Source: Ruminococcus sp. (GTDB lineage: Bacteria > Bacillota > Clostridia > Oscillospirales > Ruminococcaceae). From it: DNA of 63,803 nucleotides. Positions within the stretch are counted from its first letter, which is position 1; each line of letters starts with the position of its first letter. Location: NCBI GenBank assembly GCA_017542475.1, contig JAFXXD010000034.1:1-63803 (forward strand), written 5' to 3'. The notes below the pieces were generated by a model that was given only the letters and a program-made list of their open reading frames with translations, had not been told where the DNA came from and did not search any database. The position numbers and the translations under genes are program-made. Shown piece by piece: positions 34,583-43,259 of the stretch.

Positions 34583-35518
34583 TTACTGGTAATCCCTGTA
34601 CATCGGGACAGGATAGGCTTCATAGGGGATACGCCCGTCCATACCGAGGTCGTCGCTGAGAAAGTGCTCGTAGGAAAGCTCTCCCGTGCCCGACTGCGCC
34701 TCGTATACGTCGCAGGAGATATCCACGAGCTTCCACGTATCGCCGAGATATACGAGATTCCACGCGTGACCGAGCTCGCCGTCGCTGCTCCCGTCGAATC
34801 TGCCTATCACGACTATGCAGTCGATGTCCGCGAGGTCGCACAGGTACTTGAAGGCGTAGGCGTAGCCGTCACAGACAGCGCTCCTGTCTATGAGGGCGCT
34901 GTATATCGTGTGAGAGGCGGGAGTTATCTCGGTGTCGTACTTTCCGCGGCAGAGCCTGTCGTGTATCGCGCGGAGCTTTTCCTCGTCGCCGAGAGCGTCT
35001 ATCGTGCTGACAAAGCTGCGGCTGACCGTTTCCACGTCCTTACGCTTGAGCAGTGCGAGCTCAAGGTCGTCGGAGCTCTCGCGCCTGTAGGCATAGATGC
35101 GGTTGCGTCCGCCGCTCTTGGGCACCTTCTCCATTCGGATATCGCAGTTTGCGAGTATCTGATTGCTGAGCGGGTCGTCCATAGTATAGCACGTCATCGC
35201 GACAAGTGCGTCGTTGAGCAGGAAGTCCATATGGTCGCCCTTGTACTCGTATATGAGTATCTCCTCGGAGGGAGACTTCATCGACTCCTTCAGCGTGGAG
35301 TACATCTTGCTCTGTATCTTGTCGAGCGTGTACTCATGGGTGAAGTCTGCTCCCGCAGTGCGTATGCTTTCCGCCGAGACTGCGGGCTCTCTTTCCGCGG
35401 GAGGCTCGGGCTCTCCGCAGGCGGTGGCAAATACAAAAAAGACTGCGCACATCAAAGCGGACAGCCTTTTCAAAGTCCTTGCGGACCTTGATATATATTC
35501 ATTTATATAAAGTTTCAT
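34583..35518 (-). CDS. Transglutaminase-like (Cys-His-Asp) lipoprotein
   Basis: 311 residues. A lipoprotein signal peptide ends FATAC/GEPEPP. The papain-like transglutaminase core lies in the second half: Cys in SAVCDGYAYAFKYL, His in GELGHAWNLVYL and Asp in VDISCDVYE. The family may act as cysteine protease or transamidase on the cell surface; substrates are unknown. The start at 35518 has only a weak ribosome site (GAGAG). Two longer relatives sit in tandem at 45440-47624, sharing the CxGY, HAWN and D spacing. Confidence 0.82.
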   Translation of the reverse strand: MKLYINEYISRSARTLKRLSALMCAVFFVFATACGEPEPPAEREPAVSAESIRTAGADFTHEYTLDKIQSKMYSTLKESMKSPSEEILIYEYKGDHMDFLLNDALVAMTCYTMDDPLSNQILANCDIRMEKVPKSGGRNRIYAYRRESSDDLELALLKRKDVETVSRSFVSTIDALGDEEKLRAIHDRLCRGKYDTEITPASHTIYSALIDRSAVCDGYAYAFKYLCDLADIDCIVVIGRFDGSSDGELGHAWNLVYLGDTWKLVDISCDVYEAQSGTGELSYEHFLSDDLGMDGRIPYEAYPVPMYRDYQ

Positions 35519-35552
35519 TGAAAAACAGCTCTCTATTTCATCTTATACTTCA

Positions 35553-35581
35553 ATTATACCCGAGCGCGAATGTAAAGTCAA
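35553..35581 (-). promoter_or_regulatory. Promoter of the transglutaminase-like lipoprotein gene
   Basis: Minus strand: TTGACT (35581-35576), 17 bases, TATAAT (35558-35553). Confidence 0.75.
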
Positions 35582-35687
35582 CAGCGGCGGCTCCGAAAAA
35601 ATGACGAAATTCGAGGCGTTTTGCGCGGCGGATTTGTGAGCCGTCCGCAGTCGGGTACGATGCCCGCGCACTTCTTTGTTTTCATAC

Positions 35688-35748
35688 TTGACAATCCCGG
35701 CGTTTTATCCTATAATAATAACAGCGGCGCGGTAGTGTCTGCGCCGCT
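35688..35748 (+). promoter_or_regulatory. Perfect-consensus pspA promoter and leader hairpin
   Basis: TTGACA (35688-35693), 17 bases, TATAAT (35711-35716): both hexamers are exact. The transcript starts into a GC-rich hairpin AGCGGCGC / GCGCCGCT (35722-35748) followed by CTATCTTT, which may shield the 5' end or attenuate. Confidence 0.85.
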
Positions 35749-35780
35749 CTATCTTTAACCACGAACAGGAGGATGAATAA

Positions 35781-36518
35781 ATGGGTGTATTTGCAAGACT
35801 GAGCGACCTGCTCAAGTCCAACATCAACGACCTTATCGACAAGGCTGAAGACCCCGAGAAAATGGTCAAGCAGATAATCGCCGATATGCAGAAGGAGCTT
35901 ACTAAGGCTACTCAGAACTACGGAAAGGCAAAGGCGAGCGAGCGTCTCGCGGAGACAAAGTACAAGGACGCGGTGTCGGTATCCTCCGACTGGGAAAACA
36001 AGGCTAAGGCGGCTCTCGCAAGAGGGGAGCAGGACCTCGCAAAGCAGGCTCTTTCACGAAAGGTGAAGGCTGACGAGGAGGTCGCGACATACCAGCAGAT
36101 GTATGAGTCCATATCCGCTCAGACCGTTACCATCGGCGAGCAGGTGGAGCTCCTCAAGGCTAAGCTCGAGGAGGCTAAGTCGCGTCAGGCTATGCTGATC
36201 GCGCGTGCTCAGATGGCTGACACGAAGAAGCAGCTCGCTGCGGCTCAGGGCGGCTTTGACGGAAAGAGCGCTTTCGAGAAGCTCAGCCGTATGGAAGAAA
36301 AGGTCCAGCAGAAGGAAGCCGAGGCTGACGCATTCACCGAGATAGCGGGCGTTCAGCAGGACGACCTCCAGCAGCAGTTCCAGCAGATCGAAAACGACGC
36401 AAAGGTGGATCAGGAGCTCCAGAGGCTCATCGCCGAGATGAACGGCAATGCCGCTCCCGAGGAGATAACTCCCGAGACAGCTCCCGTTGAGGGCGCTGAC
36501 GACACCGATGCAGAATAA
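35781..36518 (+). CDS. pspA: PspA/IM30 (Vipp1) family membrane-protection protein
   Basis: 245 residues. N-terminal amphipathic helix and family signature (MGVFARLSDLLKSNINDLIDKAEDPEKMVKQIIADM), followed by long coiled-coil helices (EQVELLKAKLEEAKSRQAML; FEKLSRMEEKVQQKEAEADAF) and an acidic tail. PspA-type ESCRT-III-like proteins polymerise on stressed inner membranes. A perfect-consensus promoter implies high constitutive expression. Followed after 16 bases by a small membrane protein, probably a partner in the same operon. Confidence 0.93.
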   Translation: MGVFARLSDLLKSNINDLIDKAEDPEKMVKQIIADMQKELTKATQNYGKAKASERLAETKYKDAVSVSSDWENKAKAALARGEQDLAKQALSRKVKADEEVATYQQMYESISAQTVTIGEQVELLKAKLEEAKSRQAMLIARAQMADTKKQLAAAQGGFDGKSAFEKLSRMEEKVQQKEAEADAFTEIAGVQQDDLQQQFQQIENDAKVDQELQRLIAEMNGNAAPEEITPETAPVEGADDTDAE

Positions 36519-36534
36519 AGAGCGAGGGATAGAA

Positions 36535-36714
36535 ATGAGCAGACGTAAAAAGACCGAAGAAGAAATAAATCCGAAGAAGGTACTGCATATGTTCCTTCCC
36601 ATCGTCGGAGCAATATTCATAGCAGTGAGCTCGATACTCTACATTCTCTACAAGAGCTGGAGCAACAAGCTCTACTTCGAGAAGTGGAAGGATTACGAGG
36701 ACTGCGGAGTATAA
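36535..36714 (+). CDS. Small single-pass membrane protein downstream of pspA
   Basis: 59 residues starting MSRRKKTEEEINPKK, with one transmembrane helix (MFLPIVGAIFIAVSSILYILY) and a short charged tail (FEKWKDYEDCGV). The start at 36535 has a modest GAGGGAT site; the ORF's earlier codons overlap the pspA end. Operon position suggests a PspA membrane partner (inference). Confidence 0.75.
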   Translation: MSRRKKTEEEINPKKVLHMFLPIVGAIFIAVSSILYILYKSWSNKLYFEKWKDYEDCGV

Positions 36715-36721
36715 TAAAGCA

Positions 36722-36751
36722 AAAAGCGTCGGGTCAATGACCCGACGCTTT
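36722..36751. terminator. Bidirectional terminator
   Basis: AAAGCGTCGGGT / ACCCGACGCTTT with A and T runs on the two sides, between the pspA operon and the convergent ROK gene. Confidence 0.88.
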
Positions 36752-36765
36752 CTTTGTCTGTAAGT

Positions 36766-37989
36766 TTACTTCTGCATACCGCCCATTGTGTAGAAGTTGT
36801 CCTGAATGATGAGCGCACAGCCGCCGAGGAAATTATTCTTTCCGTCGAGCTTGCTGAGCACGACTCTGTCGGCGATGTCCTCGCTGACGAGGCGTATCAT
36901 CTCGCGCTTTACGTAGTCGAACTGCTTCTCGTTGAGCTTGTAGTTGTGGAGGACTATCTTCTTTGCGAAGTGGCTGATAGACAGGTTGTTCACCAGTACG
37001 GTGTACTTCGCGATGATGTCGTCAACAAGGTTCTTCACGGGCTCTTCGCCTCTCATAAGCGCCATAAAGACTGTATCCGTATTTATCCTTGACTTGTCGC
37101 CCTCTGTGAGCTCATAGAGCACGGGGGTCTTGTCCTTGGAATAGATCTCGTAAAATGCCGAGAGCATTGCCGATCTTGAAAGCTCAGCCTTTACGGAGCC
37201 GTTGGGATAGCCTTCGTAAGCGCGTCCGTTCGGACTAACGATGTACTTCTCTATCATAGAGGTGTACGAGATGTAGTCGTTCGAGAGCTCGTTCTTGTTC
37301 ACGATAGCGAGGTTTACCTGATTGCCGTTGTGAAGGAAAGCGGTGTTGGTCTGGTAGCCGTTCTGTGTTCTGAAGTCGTTGCTTGCAAGAGCCATAAGTC
37401 CGATGGCGTTGCCGCAGTGTATATCAATGTCAAGGCTTCCCGAGAGCTTCTCGATGAAGTTCGTGAAATCGAGCACGCCGTCCTTGTAGAAGATCTTGAG
37501 CTTGCCCCACATCGAGGGCACTACGCCTACGCCGAGACCGAGTATCTTGTCTTTGGTGAGGGCGCTGTTCTCGATCATCGTGTTGCTTGCCTTTATTATG
37601 TAGTTGATGATATCCTTGCTCGTAGTCCTCTCGTCGATGACCATGCTCGACTTGTCGAGCACCTCGGAATTGAGGTTGGTAAGACCGATGCTTACCTCCT
37701 TTTCGTCAACTGTAGCGCCGAGTGCAAAACGGCTGTTGACGTTGATGTCGATGAGGATCTTTCTTCTGCCCTTCTGGAGCTTCTCCGTATTGATCGGAGC
37801 TTCGCCGATCTCAACGAGAACACCCTCCTCGATCATCTCGTTGGTGATTATTGTGACAGCAGCTCTTGTTATTTCGAGAGCGCTTGCCACGTCAACTCTT
37901 GAAATTGGACCTGATTCTCTGATGACGCGCAGTATCTGCATACGGTTGCGTCTCTTTAGATCAAGCTTGCTGATTCCTCTTTTTTCCAT
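36766..37989 (-). CDS. ROK-family transcriptional regulator (NagC/XylR type)
   Basis: 407 residues. An N-terminal winged helix (LKRRNRMQILRVIRESGPISRVDVASALEITRAAVTIITNEM) is followed by a ROK-like actin fold (ALGATVDEKEVSIGLTNL, then LGLGVGVVP). The CxCGxxGCxE zinc motif of functional ROK proteins is not seen, and the sugar-kinase DxGxT loop is degenerate, so it is likely a diverged sugar-responsive repressor. A possible extended -10 promoter is at 38121-38126. Confidence 0.8.
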   Translation of the reverse strand: MEKRGISKLDLKRRNRMQILRVIRESGPISRVDVASALEITRAAVTIITNEMIEEGVLVEIGEAPINTEKLQKGRRKILIDINVNSRFALGATVDEKEVSIGLTNLNSEVLDKSSMVIDERTTSKDIINYIIKASNTMIENSALTKDKILGLGVGVVPSMWGKLKIFYKDGVLDFTNFIEKLSGSLDIDIHCGNAIGLMALASNDFRTQNGYQTNTAFLHNGNQVNLAIVNKNELSNDYISYTSMIEKYIVSPNGRAYEGYPNGSVKAELSRSAMLSAFYEIYSKDKTPVLYELTEGDKSRINTDTVFMALMRGEEPVKNLVDDIIAKYTVLVNNLSISHFAKKIVLHNYKLNEKQFDYVKREMIRLVSEDIADRVVLSKLDGKNNFLGGCALIIQDNFYTMGGMQK

Positions 37990-38120
37990 GGGGCATACTC
38001 CGTTCTTTCAGTGATAGTAGTTCGGATCGGCGGACCGTCGGGACGATCGGCAGCACCGAGGTCAGCCATCCTTTCCTTTTGCTTAGCAATAGTAAAGGAA
38101 ATAGTTCTTTTCGTATATAT

Positions 38121-38126
38121 AGTATA
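38121..38126 (-). promoter_or_regulatory. Extended -10 element upstream of the ROK gene
   Basis: Minus strand TGTTATACT gives TATACT with the TGn extension; the -35 region is only a T-rich tract. Nearby an imperfect inverted repeat TTTCCTTT / AAAGGAAA (about 38071-38102) could be an operator. Confidence 0.4.
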
Positions 38127-38192
38127 ACACATTTTAAAAAAAAATAAAACCTTTTTTGGATAAAATTCTAAAAATCAGCGTTAACAACAAAT

Positions 38193-39122
38193 TTAACTTA
38201 TCATTTTTGTAACATATTCCGTAATTTTTATTACTAATGGTAATGCGATAACAGACAGTATAGTCCCTGCGGTGAAAATCTCGCTTGCGTAGAGGGAATC
38301 CTTGCCGCTCCGAATGCAGAGAAGAGTACACATTGCGGCGGGCGGAGCAGCTGCTGCAACGAGGACTGTCATCTTCACCTGCTCGTCCACATGGAGTACA
38401 GAAAATATAACAGTAAGTATAAAAGGAAGTAAAATCAACTTAGAGAAACATACCCTGTATACACCTGATTTTTTAACTATCGAAAGTATGCTTGTCTCGG
38501 ATATCGTAACGCCCGAAACCACCATGGCAAGCGGCGTATTCATATCTGCGATGTAGCCGAGAGCCTTCGACGGTATCTCGGGCAGCCTTATCTTCAGGAA
38601 GAAGGCGAGCAGTCCCAGCCCTATCGCTATCATAGTCGGCGAGCGGAGCACCTTCAGCACCGATTTTACGTCCTTTTCGCCTGTTATGAGTATTACTCCG
38701 TGAGTCCACACCGTGAGGTTGAACACCGTGATGAATGCCGTCAGGCAGAACACGCCCTCCATTCCGAACAGCGCGTTCACGAGCGGTATGCCCATAAAGC
38801 CGCAGTTCGAGTATATCGACGAAAACCGCTCTATCTCGGTGTTCCTGCCCTCCTTCGGACGTATGAGCAGGTATGCTCCCGCCATCATCACCGCCATCGC
38901 GAGAGCCGAGAGCGCGAACGTCAGCAGCAGCTTCTTCACGAGCTCGGGCTTGAGCTCCGTCTGATACGACATAAATATTACCACAGGGTTGACTACCTGC
39001 AAAACGAATTTGGACAGGTCCTTGTTCGCTGAGGAGCTTATCAGCCCTGTTTTCGCGCTCAGAGCTCCCACCAGCATAAGCATCAGCATTATCAGTGTCT
39101 GTTTGAGAATAGTCTCAGCCAT
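38193..39122 (-). CDS. Auxin efflux carrier (AEC) family permease
   Basis: 309 residues with about ten hydrophobic segments in two five-helix halves, the AEC/BART fold. The start is MAETILKQTLIMLMLMLVGALSAKTG; the half-way loop contains NTPLAMVVSGVTIS, a glycine/proline crossover typical of the family. Likely exports or imports small carboxylates or amino acids; the substrate is not deducible. Downstream of the zinc-ribbon gene on the same strand, but a terminator-like hairpin separates them. Confidence 0.88.
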   Translation of the reverse strand: MAETILKQTLIMLMLMLVGALSAKTGLISSSANKDLSKFVLQVVNPVVIFMSYQTELKPELVKKLLLTFALSALAMAVMMAGAYLLIRPKEGRNTEIERFSSIYSNCGFMGIPLVNALFGMEGVFCLTAFITVFNLTVWTHGVILITGEKDVKSVLKVLRSPTMIAIGLGLLAFFLKIRLPEIPSKALGYIADMNTPLAMVVSGVTISETSILSIVKKSGVYRVCFSKLILLPFILTVIFSVLHVDEQVKMTVLVAAAAPPAAMCTLLCIRSGKDSLYASEIFTAGTILSVIALPLVIKITEYVTKMIS

Positions 39123-39132
39123 TGTATCACTC

Positions 39133-39166
39133 CAAAAAAAGCGGGGAAGAACTTGGTCTCCCCCAC
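39133..39166 (-). terminator. Terminator after the zinc-ribbon membrane protein
   Basis: Minus strand: GGGGGAGA / TCTTCCCC (one G-T pair) followed by GCTTTTTTT. Confidence 0.75.
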
Positions 39167-39183
39167 AGTTGTTATTATTGAAT

Positions 39184-39864
39184 TTACAGAAGCATCGTGA
39201 GGTCCTTCAGATAATCGAAGGTGTCGCTTCCCTCGGGGCAGTATACCCAGCCGCCGTCCTTTATCTTGGCAACCGTTATCCAGCCGTCGTTGTTCATCTC
39301 ACCGCCGCCGTCCTTGTACTTGGCTGTGAAGTTGACCTCCACACGGTAAGCCTTCCTGACCTCCTCGCCGAAGCTGTTCTTGTAGTATTCCTCGACCTTT
39401 TCGAGGTTGCTTCCGTCGAGCTTCTCCTTTGCGACGATGTCAACGCTTATCTTCTTGATGTTCTTCGATTTGCGGATAGTGTCGATGGACTTGTCGTTAT
39501 CCTTTATGTAGGAATCCCAGTCGAAGCCCTTGTCCTTTACTCTTACCTTGAGCTCGCCTATCTCGTCTTCGGTGTACATAGCGGAGATGATACGCTCGGT
39601 ATCGCCCTTGTTCACGCCCTTGACCATTTCCTTGATAGGCTTTTTATAGGCATTTACCCAGCCCATTATCAGAAGCACTAACGCAGCAATGAGCGCGAGC
39701 ACAACGCATATGCAGACTGTTATGAGAACAGCCTTTGACTTGCCCTCGGGGGACTTGTCTGCCTTGATATGCTCTCTCGACGGAGCAGATTTGCCCATCG
39801 AAGCCTCGCAGGTGCAGTTGCCGTCCTTGTCGAGTTCTTTTCCGCAATATTTACAAAAAGCCAT
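39184..39864 (-). CDS. Zinc-ribbon, single-pass membrane protein with extracytoplasmic domain
   Basis: 226 residues. A partial zinc ribbon (CKYCGKELDKDGNCTC) is followed by a Ser/Lys-rich linker, one transmembrane helix at about 44-67 (AVLITVCICVVLALIAALVLLI) and a ~155-residue domain (IKEMVKGVNKGDTERIISAMY, WITVAKIKDGGWVYC) with the look of a NTF2/DUF4878-like fold. The start is supported by AAGGAGG. Function unknown; such proteins are thought to sense or scaffold at the membrane. Confidence 0.8.
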   Translation of the reverse strand: MAFCKYCGKELDKDGNCTCEASMGKSAPSREHIKADKSPEGKSKAVLITVCICVVLALIAALVLLIMGWVNAYKKPIKEMVKGVNKGDTERIISAMYTEDEIGELKVRVKDKGFDWDSYIKDNDKSIDTIRKSKNIKKISVDIVAKEKLDGSNLEKVEEYYKNSFGEEVRKAYRVEVNFTAKYKDGGGEMNNDGWITVAKIKDGGWVYCPEGSDTFDYLKDLTMLL

Positions 39865-39948
39865 AGTATTTGACCTCCTTAGATTCTGTTAGAAATATTT
39901 TAACACATTATGAACACAAAGTCAAGTATCGGCGGCAATAATTGCACA

Positions 39949-40446
39949 TTATTTTTCGATGCCGATGACTCCTTTGTATCCGAGCGCGTAAAATGCCGCA
40001 AACACAGCCGCAGGCACGAATGCGAGCGGCAGCATTGCCCATATCTGTCCGTCCGTCAGCGCGGAGGAAGCAGCGTCGGGATTTATCATATTGTATATCT
40101 GTATGAACCAGCCGTTTATGAGCTTGTGCCAGCGGTAGAAGTCGAGCAGCCCGCCCGCTCCGATACGCAGCAGCAGCCAGCTCGCAAGCGGCGGCAGCAG
40201 CGCCGTGACAGCCATTTCCGCAGGAAGCAGGAGCGGCGTCCTTGTGCCCGAGGTGCGCTCGGCTTTGAGGTCAGCCGCCGCTGTTTTCAGAGCAAGGCTC
40301 GCCATAAGGCATATCATTATTCCCGAGCCGCACACTGCGGATATCACACGTATCAGCGGATTTGCCGAGCCCGCAAGGGTCAGCCCGATGAACAGCGACA
40401 GGAAGTCCGCGGCGGCAAGGAAGAGAAGAGTCCGCAGGTAACGCAT
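39949..40446 (-). CDS. Uncharacterised multi-pass membrane protein
   Basis: 165 residues, four hydrophobic segments (TLLFLAAADFLSLFIGLTLAG; VISAVCGSGIMICLMASLAL; MAVTALLPPLASWLLL; MLPLAFVPAAVFAAFYALGY). No family recognised. No ribosome site stands out, so the start is uncertain; coding is supported by codon use and hydrophobic pattern. Confidence 0.6.
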   Translation of the reverse strand: MRYLRTLLFLAAADFLSLFIGLTLAGSANPLIRVISAVCGSGIMICLMASLALKTAAADLKAERTSGTRTPLLLPAEMAVTALLPPLASWLLLRIGAGGLLDFYRWHKLINGWFIQIYNMINPDAASSALTDGQIWAMLPLAFVPAAVFAAFYALGYKGVIGIEK

Positions 40447-40516
40447 ATGAAGATTTCCTTTTCTTGTCCCGAATAAAAACGCTTCGGGACGGGATAATAT
40501 CTATGAGGTGACAGCT

Positions 40517-40654
40517 ATGAACGATGAAGATATGAAAATATACATCCCGTCGGCAGGCGCGGAGAAGACCGCTGCTCCCGAGACGGACGACGTAAAAATT
40601 TACACCTGCTCGTCGGAGCTCTCAGCCCCTGCGCAGTCCGAGCAGGTCCCGTAA
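40517..40654 (+). CDS. Possible 45-residue protein overlapping the 3' end of the Fur-family gene
   Basis: ATG at 40517 has GAGGTG six bases ahead and reads 45 codons (MNDEDMKIYIPSAG, later DDVKIYTCSS) before TAA. The last 55 bases are antisense to the Fur-family coding sequence. The strong ribosome site and internal KIY repeat favour a real gene; the short length and overlap argue against it. Confidence 0.35.
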   Translation: MNDEDMKIYIPSAGAEKTAAPETDDVKIYTCSSELSAPAQSEQVP

Positions 40655-41034
40655 AACACGGTCTGCGACGGGTCGATGATGAAGCCGTGGTGCTCGGCGA
40701 TATGCTCGTTTATGCCCATAAGGTGGTCGCAGTTGAGGTGTATCAGCTTCCCGCATCTGAGACATTTGAGGTGGAAGTGCTCGCGGCACTCGCCGGTGTT
40801 TTCGATGTACTGATAGCACGCGCCCATTTTGCCGTCGATGACGAACTTGCGTACTACTCCCGCCTCGACGAGCTTGTCGAGCTGGCGGTATATAGTCGCC
40901 GTACCGAGCGGTGAGCCCTCCGACGAGAGGTAGGCGCTTATCTCCTGCACGTTGGTGTGCTTTTCCTTGTTGCGGATAAGGTAGTCGATTAGCTTTTCCT
41001 TTTGTCTTGTATTATAACCGATATCACGTTTCAT
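40600..41034 (-). CDS. Fur-family metal-responsive repressor
   Basis: 144 residues. The winged helix (QEISAYLSSEGSPLGTATIYRQLDKLVEAGVV) is followed by the dimer domain with EHFHLKCLRCGKLIHL and a C-terminal YGTCSDC. The two CxxC pairs fit the structural zinc site, and the HFH and HxxxHH residues the regulatory site. Length and CLRCG/CSDC spacing are nearer Zur or Fur than PerR, but the metal cannot be decided. Monocistronic; target operators were not identified. Confidence 0.88.
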   Translation of the reverse strand: MKRDIGYNTRQKEKLIDYLIRNKEKHTNVQEISAYLSSEGSPLGTATIYRQLDKLVEAGVVRKFVIDGKMGACYQYIENTGECREHFHLKCLRCGKLIHLNCDHLMGINEHIAEHHGFIIDPSQTVFYGTCSDCAGAESSDEQV

Positions 41035-41136
41035 TATTACCGCGCTCCTTTTATCAAATCTATTTTAGCAGATACATACCGATTTGTCAACGTCCGCCTT
41101 CTGACGTGCGGAAGCTGCTTTTGTCCCGAAACAGAA

Positions 41137-41163
41137 GGGGAGGCTCTTTGAGAAAGCCTCCCC
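41137..41163 (-). terminator. Hairpin terminator downstream of the metallophosphoesterase gene
   Basis: GGGGAGGCT / AGCCTCCCC. The better T run is on the plus strand side (CGTTTTCC); the minus-strand side reads CCCCTTCTGTTT. Confidence 0.6.
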
Positions 41164-41208
41164 GTTTTCCGTTATATGACCGCTGACCGCGTTTGTCAGC
41201 GGAAATGC

Positions 41209-42327
41209 CTATTCATCGACGATATCGACAACTACAATCTCGGAAACGGTCCCCGTCTTGAAGGGGATAGCCCAGCCCGAGATACCGCTCGTGACAATGA
41301 AGTCGGTGCTGCTCCTGCGCTCGTGACCGTAAACGCGGTCGTTCGCTCCCATAAGCAGACCTATCTGTCCCGCGGGGATAAGCGGTCCGCCGTGGGTGTG
41401 TCCCGATAAAACAAGGTCAGCGCCCGCCTCCGCCTCCGCGGCGTAGTCGTTGGGCTGGTGGTCGAGGACAATGGTGTAGCGCGAGCTGTCGAGCCCGCTG
41501 ATAAGCTCGTCCATAGCGGCTCTGCCCGAGCCCGTACTCTCCTCGTACTTGTCACGTCTGCCTATAACGTATATGTTGTCACCGACTGTGATGCTCTCGT
41601 CGCTGAGGACAACAACGCCGTTCTCCTTCAGACAGCTGTCGAGGTCGTCGAAGCTGAAATCGCGGTAGTCCTCGGAGTAGTAGCCCTTGTCGTGGTTGCC
41701 GTAGACGAAATAAACGCCGTAGGTGCTGTTTATCCCGCCGAGCGCCTGACAGGCACGCTCCATATCGGCTTTTTTGGATTCGTCGTCCACGAAATCGCCC
41801 GCAACAGCAACGATATCGGGCTCAAGGGCACTGATACGCTCCATCTGCTCGGCGAACTCCTCGCCGTCAAGAGTGATGCCGAGGTGCGAGTCGGCTATCA
41901 GCGCGATACGCAGACCGTCGCCGACATTTTTGTCAGTGGTGAGCTTGTACTCGGTTATGTAAATGTGGTGTGTGAAGTACCAGCCCGCGCCGAGATATGC
42001 TGCCGTAATGATGAGAGCGGCTGCTCCCGCTATGTAGCGTTCGGGCTTTTTGCCGCGCAGCTTGTGCACTATTGCGGCGATGATGTCGCACAGCAGCCAT
42101 ATGATGAACAGGTGTATCATCACGACAGCCGCCGACCACACGTTGACTATCGCCCACGCTCCGCATACGCTCGCGGCTGTGACTGCCGATACTGCCCACG
42201 CGAGGAAGCGGTGCTTCTCGCCGAGCTTCTTTATGAGGCTGAACCTGTGAAAGCCGCAGACGATATACGCCGCTCCCGCTATCGCAAAGAGCAGTACCGC
42301 GCCGAATATCGCCAGCCACATAGCCAT
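41209..42327 (-). CDS. Membrane-anchored metallophosphoesterase
   Basis: 372 residues. Four N-terminal hydrophobic helices (to about residue 120) precede a calcineurin-like domain: IADSHLG, VAGDFVDD, VYGNHDKGY, LDHQPND and LSGHTHGGPL, a full metal-ligand set as in the YkuE/YaeI lineage. The active domain should face outside. YkuE-type enzymes act on cell-envelope phosphoesters (UDP-sugar lipids or lipoteichoic-linked substrates in relatives); the specific substrate is unknown. Two bases after the ThrH-like gene, so one operon. Confidence 0.9.
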   Translation of the reverse strand: MAMWLAIFGAVLLFAIAGAAYIVCGFHRFSLIKKLGEKHRFLAWAVSAVTAASVCGAWAIVNVWSAAVVMIHLFIIWLLCDIIAAIVHKLRGKKPERYIAGAAALIITAAYLGAGWYFTHHIYITEYKLTTDKNVGDGLRIALIADSHLGITLDGEEFAEQMERISALEPDIVAVAGDFVDDESKKADMERACQALGGINSTYGVYFVYGNHDKGYYSEDYRDFSFDDLDSCLKENGVVVLSDESITVGDNIYVIGRRDKYEESTGSGRAAMDELISGLDSSRYTIVLDHQPNDYAAEAEAGADLVLSGHTHGGPLIPAGQIGLLMGANDRVYGHERRSSTDFIVTSGISGWAIPFKTGTVSEIVVVDIVDE

Positions 42328-42328
42328 A

Positions 42329-42940
42329 TTATTCCGCTATGACTTCCTTGATAGCCGCGAGGAGCTCGTCGTAGCTCTCGAATGCAGGGAACTGGGGGTA
42401 GTCCTTCTTTATCTGTTCCGTGCTGCGGAAAAGGAAGCCTGCCTTGCTTGCCTGTATCATACCGAGGTCGTTGAAGCTGTCGCCGCTCGCGATAGTCTCG
42501 AAGCCTATCGACTGGAGCGCCTTTACTGTCGTGAGCTTTGACTTTTCACATCTCATTCTGAAGCCCGTTATCTCGCCGTCGGGAGCTACCTCGAGCGTGT
42601 TGCAGAAGATAGTGGGCATACCGAGCTTCTTCATAAGCGGAGCGGCGAACTGCGTGAAGGTGTCGCTGATGATAACGACCTGACACAGCGAGCGGAGCTC
42701 GTCGAGGAACTCCTTAGCGCCCTCCATAGGCTCTATCTTGGCAATCGTGTCCTGTATCTCCTTGAGACCGAGACCGTGCTCCTTGAGTATGCCGAGGCGC
42801 CATTTCATAAGCTTGTCGTAGTCGGGCTCGTCGCGGGTAGTCCTCTTGAGCTCGGGGATACCGCTTGCTTCCGCAAAAGCGATCCATATTTCGGGAACGA
42901 GAACGCCCTCAAGGTCGAGACAGGTGATATACATTGACAT
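42329..42940 (-). CDS. thrH: ThrH-type phosphoserine phosphatase / homoserine phosphotransferase
   Basis: 203 residues. It closely follows the Pseudomonas ThrH pattern: CLDLEGVLVPEIWIAFAE (HAD motif I with DLE), PDYDKLMKWRL, VVIISDTF (motif II) and SGDSFNDLGMI (motif IV), ending YPQFPAFESYDEL. ThrH removes phosphate from phosphoserine and can transfer it to homoserine. The start at 42940 has GGAGG seven bases ahead. Operon with the metallophosphoesterase downstream. Confidence 0.92.
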   Translation of the reverse strand: MSMYITCLDLEGVLVPEIWIAFAEASGIPELKRTTRDEPDYDKLMKWRLGILKEHGLGLKEIQDTIAKIEPMEGAKEFLDELRSLCQVVIISDTFTQFAAPLMKKLGMPTIFCNTLEVAPDGEITGFRMRCEKSKLTTVKALQSIGFETIASGDSFNDLGMIQASKAGFLFRSTEQIKKDYPQFPAFESYDELLAAIKEVIAE

Positions 42941-43097
42941 AGTTGATTCCTCCGTTGGGATATTTTATACTCTTTTATTATACCAGTTTTTTCAGTCCTT
43001 GTAAAGAGAGGAAAACGGAAAAACTTATAATTGTGTGATTTGGGGCTTATATCTGCGCGATTCTGACAATCGCGAAAGAAAACTTGTGATTTGCAAA

Positions 43098-43200
43098 AGG
43101 TGAGCGAGTTTACGAGCGACATCGCGATTACGGGGTCAGGGGAACTGTGTTCCCCTGCAGGGTCCGGGACAGAGTCCCGCGAAAGGCAGAGCCCTTGGCG
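43098..43200. repeat. Constant-loop hairpin repeat cluster, copy 3
   Basis: GGTGAGCGAG...ACGAGCGACATCGCG, then hairpins CAGGGGAAC-tgt-GTTCCCCTG, GGGAC-aga-GTCCC and an imperfect AAGGC-aga-GCCCTT. The remainder of the 42941-43203 gap is AT-rich without a gene. Confidence 0.75.
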
Positions 43201-43203
43201 CAT

Positions 43204-43233
43204 TTGACATACCGACTGACAAAATGCTATAAT
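43204..43233 (+). promoter_or_regulatory. SulP gene promoter
   Basis: TTGACA (43204-43209), 18 bases, TATAAT (43228-43233), both exact hexamers. Confidence 0.8.
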
Positions 43234-43259
43234 AGAGAAAAACGGACAGGAGGGTGGAT

